Positions 1 through 10,800 of a stretch of 64,000 bases of DNA are shown here, piece by piece. The stretch is from Hermodice carunculata. Taxonomy: Eukaryota; Annelida; Polychaeta; Eunicida; Amphinomidae. The DNA is taken from the NCBI GenBank assembly GCA_964020975.1, contig OZ026629.1:52844231-52908230 (forward strand), written 5' to 3'. How positions within the stretch are numbered: position 1 is the stretch's first letter; each line of letters begins with the position of its first letter. The notes under the pieces are model-generated. The model was not told where the DNA came from. It saw only the letters and a program-made list of their open reading frames with translations, and ran no database searches. The position numbers were made by a program, and so were the translations under genes.

Positions 1-321
1 AAAGAAGCAAAATTCAGAAATATTCTACCTCAGTACAATGTTACACATTGGTGGCATTGCCATCATTGACTTAACCATGGGCCTCACATCAATGAAACAT
101 GGATCTGAAACACATGGATATTTTAAAAGGTTTAAAAGTTTACCTCAAATAACGTATGCACATAACCAGAAGAGAACCAGTACTTTATCTAAAGAACCAT
201 TGTTTTCATAGCCCCCCCCCCCCCACAACAACAACAACAACAAGAACAACAACAAAAAGAAAAACAATCTTGAAAAGAGAAAATAGACTTTAATCTCATC
301 CACTTTGAGGCGGCAGGGTTA
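1..321. other. Intronic sequence with poly-C and CAA repeat
   Basis: This stretch lies 3' of the last visible exon of the minus-strand LRR gene and is probably intron. It contains a C13 run (about 212-224) followed by a CAA-rich trinucleotide tract to about 258. I see no exon in it. Confidence 0.6.
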
Positions 322-558
322 TTAACTCATTCCATACTATGGTCACAGGCCTTGGTCAGTGGTTCTGGCACTGCATGGCAAGTCATGCGGCAGCTGCAGC
401 ATGACTTGCCAGGCAGTGCCACAACCACTGACTTACGACTATTGGCATGTTGGTACTTCAACGGAAGCTCTTTTCATGAAGAATTTAAATATGCAATTGT
501 CGTCTTAAATCTTAAGTAAATGTACAGAAAAATCACGGACTAATATCGAATGAGTTAA
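322..558. mobile_element. TTAA-flanked MITE, copy 1 (237 bp)
   Basis: The element starts with TTAACTCATTCCATAC and ends with GAATGAGTTAA, so it has inverted ends and TTAA at both borders. Inside, GGTCAGTGGTTCTGGCACTG is mirrored by a near-complementary arm about 70 bp later, giving a strong hairpin. A second copy with the same ends and arms lies at 12653-12902. There is no coding capacity. A TTAA target is typical of piggyBac-like transposons, but the ends do not begin with CCC, so the superfamily is open. Confidence 0.85.
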
Positions 559-581
559 AAAGAATCTATTATTTCCATTAC

Positions 582-843
582 CTGAATTCCAGCTGACATC
601 CACCTTCTCCAACAACTTGAGGCTAGATGCCAGGGTGACCAGCACACTGTCTGAGATACAACTGACACTGGCAAGATTTATGTCTCTTAGATTTCTACAA
701 TTCTCGGCCATCATGGTAAGAGTTAAATCAGAAGTTGGCCCTTGTCTTAGGGCTAGGATTTGTAGCTGAGTGCAGTGTTCAGCTATGGCATTGAGGCCTT
801 CCTCTGTGATCTCCTCACACCAAGACAGGTCTAGTTCAGTCAG
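582..843 (-). CDS. LRR gene, last visible coding exon
   Basis: The acceptor TTGTTACAG|CTG begins LTELDLSWCEEITEEGL, then three more LRRs, ending VDVSWNS at the donor TTCAG|GTAATG, with one base left over. So the gene continues beyond position 1. No further exon is visible in 1-581. Confidence 0.9.
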
Positions 844-3639
844 CTGTAACAAACCAGACAACATGAATGAGATTTCAAATTCACACCATTTTCTGTTATA
901 CATCTGCGTTTTTTTTTTTTTTTGTCTTTTTTGTTCATAAAACTTGTATCATCAACATGACATCCCTTTAGAGAACTGACCATTCAACCCCCTTGTGGGA
1001 CCCTGATATTATACATAAACAGTTACCACTGTCCTGACTACCACTGAACAAAATGCATTTCCATGGTGTACCTGATGGGTCAAAGCAACCAAGAGGCCCC
1101 TATCTGGAAAAATTTAATAACTTTCCATATCTGATTAATTAGCATAAATGAAAACAAGACAGTAGATTACACAAGTTATCATCACCCAAGTTGACCTTCG
1201 AAGTAATAGGGATAAGACTTGAATAGCAATTCAGCAGACTGACACCATGATGAAGCCCAGAAAAGATATTTTACAGGCTTTACGAGATCAAGCAGGCAAT
1301 GGTCATCTGATTTAACTGGTCAAATTTGTCAACTTTAGAACAGAAGTTATGGGTATACAGTGAAACCTGTTTTGAAAGACCGCCCTTAAGGCAGGCCAAA
1401 AAATGGTCACATAAAGCAGGTGGTCTCTTAATGGAAGTGCAATAACATGGGAAAGACAGCAAAACGGACTTTGAAAATATGGTCTTAAAATGCAGGTGGT
1501 CTTTCATTACAGTGGTCTCTCAAAACAGGTTCTACTGTACATACATATTGTACTTCTGAAAATTTGACTTGCCATTTTGCTCGTGTGTGTGTGTGTTTGG
1601 TTTATTTTTGTTTCATTTTTTGAATTAAGTACAGGTGTACATGTATTCTGATTTATATTTTTGCTGAGTCTCCAGTGAGCTTCATGAATGGCCACACACT
1701 CAACTCCATCTTGTGACTAAAGTCCCTGTGCAGTTTTTTTTTTATTTCCTTAAAATGGTTAAAATGTCACTTTTTTGTTTGTTTATTTTTCTTTCAACTT
1801 GTGTCTGTCCTCCCCAAGTGACATCCATAGTGCAAGTACTTACATTCTGGCAACAATGTTTGGCAATCTTCTTCAAGGCAAGGTCTGTAATGTTGCTCTC
1901 TGCCAATATCAAACTTCTGACCCTCCCTTTTACAATGGTAGGCAGAACTGCTGTGTCACTAATGAAACATACACCTGGATAATCAAATAAAAGATATTGT
2001 GACAAGTGGCAGTGTCAACTTCAGTACCAGTATATGTATCTTGTTTACAGCCTGGTTTCTATAATATCAGGAGCTCATTTCTCAAAATTGCCATGACAAT
2101 TTGTACTAATTCATTTATCTTCACCACAGTCAATATTCTGGAGACAAATATCCTGGTTGAAAAGCACTCTGATATTTTTTAACAAGAGGCCTATGGGTCT
2201 CATGCTCTGCTGGCAATATGGCTATATTGCACCTAGATCTTCATTTCAGTTTTGAGTCCTCAAGTGGCTTCTGAACATATAAAGCTCATGTGCTTTTAGT
2301 GTCTTATTTATCCACTAGATGGCACTTTGCACCACATATAATCAGCTTGTTTGTGCAATTTCTGCAATGGATATTGTTGCATGTGCCAAGACAACAATGA
2401 GTGAGTCCTTAACTCTCTGTCATCAATGACCTTGGGACAGAAGACCAAGGTCACCCAGATTATGTAATATAAAAAAATCACCTGGAATACATCTATAATG
2501 CATGTACATCTAGAATCATCATAGTCTCATTCTTTCTGATGATAATAAAATATACTTTTCTCAAAACACATTTCCTGATATTTTCCATTGACTTACAGGT
2601 GGCGCCACCAGTATCATGATACTTCAACCTTTTTGCCTCCCGAACATTCCCATCGCATTTCATCGAGCTCCATGACAAATAAAGGACCCTTACAGTGTCC
2701 ATAAGTTTTTTGCACTTTTATTCCATCAGTGACCTTTAAGAATAGGTTTGTGTGAACAGCCCATGCTAAGCTGACAAAGGCATTCATCAAAATATGGGTC
2801 CCACATATGAGCTTCAGTTTAGAGCCAGAATTTTGGCGAGAATCTGAGAATCCATTCTACTAACGATTCTCCTAAACTTGTCTTTCTCCAAAAAGAAAAC
2901 TAATTGACAAAAATCCAAATAGATTCTCGCAAAATTTTGCGAAATTCTGGCACTGCAGTTGCAGCTTGAACTGAGAAAGGATGAACAGAGCACAGATGAA
3001 CAAGGCAAAGCCGAGCCGAGCCGAGCCGAGCTGAGCCGAGCCGAGCCGAGCCGAGCCGAGCCGAGCCGAGCCGAGCCGAGCCGAGCCAAGCCGAGCCGAG
3101 CCGAGCCAAGCCTGAGCCAAGCCTGAGCTGAGCTGAACTGAACCCTACAGCTACATGTATGTTGATATCACTGATCCAGACACTTGATCTATGAATCCAG
3201 TTTAAAAGGACATGCATTTTAGGCGTGATACAATGCATGTGTGAGAAGGACAAAGGACAAAAAAGTTACAGACTAAACATTAATCATAATAGCTACTCCA
3301 TCCATTGCAGGTCTAAACAGTAGATAGGTTCTAGGTCCAGAGCTGTAGCAGATGCTGGTATGACCCACATGTAGATATAGACCAAGACACATTTTTGTTT
3401 AGTCATATTAGTCAAATGTAAGCAGTGTTGATCATATATATTACATGTATTGTACTTGTATTTGTAGTATATCTGTTCTGTAGGTATTTGTATGTTCCAG
3501 ACTATCTGATTGCATTGGTGTTAACCCTATTGTCTCACATGATGCGACTGAGTCACCAGGTGCCAAATCAACTTGAAAGGCTAATCCTTGCCTTGTAGGT
3601 ATTGTGTTAAGGCCAAAATAGCTACTCTGTCCATTGCAG

Positions 3640-3686
<47 letters not shown>

Positions 3687-4768
3687 AATAAAAACCACCT
3701 GTTGAAAGAATTAACATAAGTGTCCCTATGTAACTTTCAAACAATAGGGATGAGTCAGAATAGAAGGTTTCTGTACCTTTCCTGTAGAAGGCACTTCAGT
3801 CAGGAGGGCTAGAGTTGTGTATTTCAAATACTTTCAATTGTAATTTGAAACTTGATAACAAAAAACCACTGGATGTAAAAACACTAAATTTCCATGGTAA
3901 ATCTAGTTGTATAACTTGCATAATTATGAAACTTTATTTCATTAGCTACAAAACAAACAGTTTGTTTGAGGTTACTTTAACATATAAACCAGTTGGAATA
4001 CAAAACTGCTTGCAAGAATTTTTGTGTATTGGGTTGTAACTTCAGTTGAATACAAATTAAATTGCTAATTGTGACCTTTCCTATATTAAGCCCAGCAGTT
4101 TTAAAGAAGAATATTTTAAAGATTTTCTTTTCAGAATGATGGTGATGATGACACCGCCACTATCGCCAACCATTTGAACAAATTTGGTACAGACCCACCC
4201 AAGGTATACCCCACCACTTATGAGGACCATCTTGACGATGGTTTTTCTGTAATGTGGTGTAATTGTTGATGCATGACCTATGGACAGCAGACTGAGCACC
4301 ATATATGCTCAACTGCTTGAGATTTCAGCTGAGCTAAAAAATAATGTGTCCACGTGATGTGTTTATGAATATGCACTAAAAGTCTGGGGCCAGTTGTGCC
4401 ACAAGCATGCAAGTGCTGCTAACTTTTTGCAGCTCCTGCCATCTGGTGGATACCTTACACACTAACTGCATTAACTGTTAATGCAATCCACATCACTCTC
4501 ACCAGTATTGCTCACTTTCTGAGGCAATGACAGGTGAACACATTCAAAGATGAACTCTAATTACCTTGAAGATTAAGATACTCAAGTTGTTTGCAATTCA
4601 TGGCCAGAGTGGATACACCAACAGTTGATAAAGCATCACAGTCAATCTGGAAAAATAAGAACTACACTGCATGTCTGTTCAAAAACATGATACCAAAAGC
4701 TTCTGATGGGTGCTACCCAAACACAAAATACAATGATCAACTCCACTGACCATGTCAGTTGGATGTGT

Positions 4769-4818
<50 letters not shown>

Positions 4819-7800
4819 TGTGAATTGATTTAATTTGGGGGTACTCTTATTTTTGCTTATTTCACTGAAGGTAAAAATCCATGAAAATAAAAACACAGTG
4901 AAATAGTATTTTTAAAATTGTTTAAATAGAAATTATGTCAAAAACAGTGAAATTAAAATACAGTGAAATGTCAAAAATATAAAAACCGTGAAAATTGTAA
5001 ACATGTGAAAATAAAGCAATTTACAGTATACATGTATATATACATATATATATATATGGTCACTTCTTGTCTGCTTCTATGTTTTTGACTAATTTCAACC
5101 GTAATGAAGAACAATTTGAACAAGAAACATAGTTGAGACCTGTCAAGGTAAGATGTTCCATGCTGAGGGGAGCTGCTGATTCTGTCTCAAAGAGGGCTAA
5201 TGGGGAATTTCAACACACAAGGCTTATGTAACTTTTGCTAAATATACAAGAATACCCATAATTAGTACAAAATGAGTCAACTTATTGTGCATTATAAACA
5301 GTAAAACTGTTGACAAACTAACCAGGGTCAGGTGCTTGAGGTGCTGGGCATGCACACCCATAAAGGTGAGCATCTCATCGTCCAGTTCTTTCCAGGACAT
5401 ACTGAACTTCTCAAGGTGTTTATTGGTGAGAAAGAGAGCCTGCAGACAGGCGCCGCCCAGCTCTGCTCCATGGAACACAATGCTGTTGATGTCCACCGAA
5501 ATTAAACTGGGAGTATACAACTGCTTCAGCTTGAGTTTATCTGTGCTCACTGATGGGTTGTCCCTGTCTGACTTGGTTCTCTCCCGTACAGATGATTCTT
5601 TCATGGACACTTCTGCTCCGTGCAGCTTATCAGTATTGGTATCAATGTGATGTGTTGATTCACTTATTGAATGCACTCTATCAGCTGATTGGTCCATGTT
5701 ATCTGTGGAGTGATGATGCTCATCAAATGGTGGAGATATATATGGCTGTAAATTGGGTACAAGTCCTTCTTGTACTTTATTTGTAAATGAAGTTTCTCTT
5801 TCACTATCCGGTTGATCATGTACACTTACAGGCTGGCCATCTGGAGATTTATATTTACTGTGATTACATAGATCAGGTATTTGAGGGTTTTCAGTCCAAA
5901 CTTCTTTTGGGATCATCTTCAACTGATCATCAGAATCAGATTCCTTGCTAGCACCTAAACTCGACAACAGTTCATCACGCTGTTCTAAATCCCTGGCAGA
6001 CTTATCAATAATGTTCATGACAAAATCTGAAATATTATTCTCGTCAACAAAATCCAAGTTCAGATCCACATCCTCAATCTCAACATCAAACTGAGCTCCC
6101 TGTTCATCAGGGCAAGTTTGACTTAGACCATGGAGACTGTGCTGCTGTATCACAGGGTCTTCACACGGGGCAGGTAGATCAGTCATCAGTGCATCAGGGG
6201 CACAACACTGGCAGGTATCCAGGACCTCATTGTCCATAGCCGGCTTGGCATACTCATGCTGCCCCAGAGCCATCACCAGCCCACACATCACCTCCGGACA
6301 CTCCATATTCTGCTGCAGCAAGATCTCCACAGGTCTCTCGTCATCTGAACCATCTGCACCAGTTGTTGTGTCCTTGGTTGTTTTGGATGTGGATTGACTT
6401 TCTTCCACCAGGCTAGTCACAGATGTGTCATTTTCAGGTAATGCATTTTCAGATACTGTTTGACCATGGGTTTCATCAAATTCTGCATGATTACTTTGGT
6501 TAATAATTGACGGTGAACAGAATGAAGTTGGAAGATTTGGAAGCCGCTGGGTCCCTGATGACCCAGATGGCGTTTCTTGGCAACAAGAATCAATGCTTTT
6601 CACCGTACCATTTGTAATATCACAGTTGTTTGAAGCACTATTACTATGGTTACTGGGTTGATGATTGTCATTGTCAGTGCTCTGTGTGTCCGCACAGTCC
6701 CCTCCTGCAGCTGACTCTTCAGGGCCTGTAACTGCAGCAGTGTATACAGCCACAGCAGGCTGTTGCAGGTCTTCCTTCATAGCCTGCAACTGTTTGGCCA
6801 ACTGGTCTACAGCAAGGGCCAGCTGTATTGCTGTAGACAGGCCATAGCCAGACAGATACCACAGTGCTGTACAGTCAACCTGCAATGTTTTAACAAAAAC
6901 ATTATCCACATGACACACCCAGCTGAGAGACAAAGACTCCTGATGTTTTTGTGTCAGGCTACAGCCACCAAAAGAAAAAAAAATGAGTTTTCCTGATATT
7001 TTAAAGCAGGTTGTATGGCTGATGCATTGGCAATTATCAAACAAACCACTTAAGGATCAAGTATTGATCAACTTATGACAAGGCATGTTTGGAATTTTAT
7101 TTCTTCTATTAGTCATAACAGAGTACATTATGTGAATAAAACACAGGAAATACAACTTATGGACTTCAAATTACCCAGTGGATTTGGGGGGTTTCAGACA
7201 CATATACTTCTTGAATATGACTTACTCTTTACAATTTCTTCTTGCATATCAATATCTCACTTCATTGTCTAACTGGTCCCTCTTTTATATATTCTCTTTT
7301 ATAATATAAAGGCAATTAAGGGTCCACAGTGTACTTTACGACTCTCACATGTAAATGTTTAATTTCTGTCTATGGTTACCACCTAATAATACCCAAAAAG
7401 GTATATTTTTCATGTTTGGAATGAGTGAGGCTCGAACTTAAACCTTTGGCATCAGTCGCCTAGCTGCAATGGGAAACGCACATATCAACTCGACCAAATA
7501 CCCATTCTTAAAAAGAATGGTTCAATGGAGGTAGTTATGTGCAAATGCCATATCAACACAGTTATGCAGTATATTGACTAAGTTGGCATTTGTTTCCAGA
7601 ATCAGGGACTTAAAATCCACCAGCATTATACATATTTTCTGAAAGAAACATAACATAAAATTTGATTCTGGCATTGAATATAAAATGTCTGTATCACTAT
7701 TGATGTAATTGAATTTTAATGAAAATTCTTAGATTTTGCACAAAAATTTAAAATAGCATATTACAAAATGCAAATCAGATTCAGTATAGTGTCACATGAA

Positions 7801-10800
7801 AGAAATAACACTCTCCAAAACACTATTTCATTTTTTTTTTAAACAGGTAAGTTGTATTTTTATGACTTTTTAAATTAAAAAAAAAAAATTGTAATTTAAC
7901 CATCCTATAATTTTACCCTAAAACCCTGAGAAAATACTGTTTCCTATGTTGGTTCTTTGACATTGTGCTTTTGTTGTTGTTGTTGTTGTTGTTGCTTTTC
8001 TACAAAAACAGGTAAAATTTAACATTTAATTTAATTAAGCAATTAAAATAGAAATTCCTTAACACTTTCAGAGATTTAATTATTTTAATAGCTTAATACA
8101 AATGTATACTTTTTGAAAATATATATTTTATATGATCTGACATACGAAGTCAAGTGTATATCAGGTCATGTTTGGAGCAAAGTTGTGTTGTTCGGCGTAA
8201 AGTGCTGTAAAAGTGTACCATGCCCTGAAAACTCACAAAATTTGTTCTCATTTTGCAGCTTTCAAGTCATTGAATCTATCCAGGCATACTCTACACAGAC
8301 CATGATCCTGAACGGTTGAGAGAAACAGAAGAAAACTGACCATGGTCCAGGAGATGTTGACATGCTTCAGGGTTGGTCCACACAGAGTGGTCAAGTGTCT
8401 GATGGCAGTGCTGGTCATACTCCTACAGCCAGACACATCTACACTGGTCAGACTGCAGTGGTAGTCATCTGGCCTGTGCCAAGACATCTATGCCACACAA
8501 GGAATACAATGTCATTATGCCACACACGGAATACAATGTCATTATGCCACACAGGGAATACAATGTCATTATGCTACACAGGAAATACAATGTCATTACG
8601 CCACACAAGGATCACAATGTCATTATGCCACACAGGGAATACAATGTCATTACGCCACACAAGGATCACAATGTCATTATACCACACAAGGAATTCAATG
8701 TCATTATGCCACACAAGGAATACAATGTCATTATGCCACACCATCATAACCATATTCCAGACCATACATGTAAACAAGTGCTAGCATTATATCTGACAAA
8801 ACACAACATCTGTCATTGATTTCACACAGAGTTGACAGTTTTTTTTTGTCCTACCAAGTGTCACTGGGAGAGACTCTCAGAGCATAAAAGGCTTGACGTG
8901 TGACCATGGTACAATTAAATTGACCCTTTCCTGTTCAAATAGCCCAAAAGCACTCGGATGTAAATTCTTGTCTGCTTTACTTTTTTTTAATTACATTTTG
9001 TGTTCAGAGAAAACTTTATGCTGACAAATATAGATAACCTTTCATGGATGCACCCCTAAGGTCAACAGCTTTATTTGGCATGGGTTGGGCACATGACAAG
9101 AAAAGCTGTTGACTCAGTCCTATTCTGACTAGGAAATGATTAACATGCACTTTGCACTTGTCAATTTTTGATTCTCATCACATCATTATTATTTTCAATC
9201 ACAGAATTTACCACCAAACACATTCTCTGATGCACTGTTTGTCTTTTCGTGTGGTTGAACAGCTCAATGCTGAAAGCTAAATATACAAATATGATCTAGC
9301 CTTGATTTAAAAATAAAAAAATAATTAGATCAATAAAACAATGTTGAAACAACCAACAACCCACAACTGCCAAGTAGACATTCTCTTTCAAAGTATTATG
9401 CTGTAAAATCAGGAATTTAGTTTGCCTTTACACATGCTTGATCGTGATCAACAACTTCTGACCAATCACAGAATAAATGGCTTCTGTCAATTGCCAACAA
9501 TGCAAAGGACCCATTCACTATTTCCAAACAGAGTATGTGAAATGAAATGAAATAAAATGGAATGGAATGAAATGAAACGAATAAAACAAAATAAATTTTT
9601 AAAAATGCTGTTCGATGTCTAGGTCAAAAATCAGCATTTTAATGGTTACTCAATCTGGGCTGGAGGCAGGAAGGTACAAAAAAAGAGTACTTTGTGTGCA
9701 CCAACGAAAAAGATGAAAATTTGGAATGGCCCTATTGTTACTAATATTATGAGTTTCAAACATGTTGGCTAAACCGTACGGGGCACTCTGTTGAATGTAG
9801 CCTTAGCATTTGGTATATAAATTCACAGTGCTTGAAATTCTTAATCAGATGTACCTTTTGGTCTGTTTCCCTGGTAAACTGTACCTCTGCATCCAGAAGG
9901 AAGACATTATCTGTGACATTTTCACACATTGATACATTCAAGTGCTGTAAACTCTTGTTGAGTCGCAAGATTGTCTGAAAAAAAAGAAAGAAAAAAAAAA
10001 GGACATTACTTTTAGAATGCTGCTAAATTAAATGCTAACTTGAATATCTCCCTGAACACACCATCATATCAGTTTGGCTCCTGGCAACAAAGTTTAATTT
10101 GTACAATGTACTGCAGATTTTCCATCAAAATATCAACAATTAGCTTCTTGTGGTCACTCACAGTTTTGACTGCTGAGAAAAGATTTTATGCAGAATGGGG
10201 CGCGAGTAAAGCACAATTGCCGTGAGTGTGAACGAAAGCTCAGAGAGCTTCAACTCCCAAGGCAAGCCAGAATGGGCACCCAAAAGAGGAGAATGAGATG
10301 GTAAGCATGCACATCAGCAGTCACCATCAGTTCCACAAGAACCAAGAGATGGTGCCACATGACCGTCAGGTTTTCAGGATCAAGTGACTGAAACTTAACT
10401 CCATTTCTTGGGTGTCATACCCAGACACAGAGGTCTTGGCAATGGTGGTTGAGAGGTATTTGTACTTACTAATACTGATATTACTCTAAATATCCCGTAT
10501 ACATATGTTTATGTCCATGACGGGACCAAATACCCATTGTTAAAAATGATGGTTCAATAGGAGCAGTTATGCATACATGTCATGACCAACCTGGTTGTAG
10601 AGTCCAGTACAAAGTGCGCTGTACAGCATTTTATCCCAGAATTGAGGCCTGGAGAATGCCAACATCAAGGGAATATTCAAAATACATGTATACATTTGAA
10701 TGTTTTTGACAACTGAACAGCTAGATCTGGAACCAGTAGTCTTATAAACAACAATGATTGGTCAAGATCAAAGAGTCTGCCACATGTGTCAAGTTCAGCC

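Noticed and set aside
2814-3253. Minus-strand Ser-Ala-Arg-Leu-Gly repeat ORFs
   Set aside because: Translation of a GAGCC microsatellite with unrelated flanks.
4141-4209. Plus-strand exon-like reading NDGDDDTATIANHLNKFG after TTCTTTTCAG
   Set aside because: The minus strand matches the dispersed 34-kb repeat family; the exon look is chance.
5120-5202. Extra LRR-like exon on the minus strand (ALFETESAAPLSMEHLTLTG)
   Set aside because: Its phase does not fit the flanking exons, which join perfectly without it. Part of it overlaps sequence related to the 13.2-kb MITE.
8341-8473. Alternative acceptor CACAG at 8474-8475 for the fourth coding exon
   Set aside because: It needs an unseen extra exon to restore phase. 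The acceptor at 8488 does not.
8362-8819. Plus-strand frames with MPHKEYNVI-type repeats; also the CRISPR-like look of the array
   Set aside because: It is a 27-bp head-to-tail minisatellite without spacers. Both strands are open because the unit is a multiple of three.
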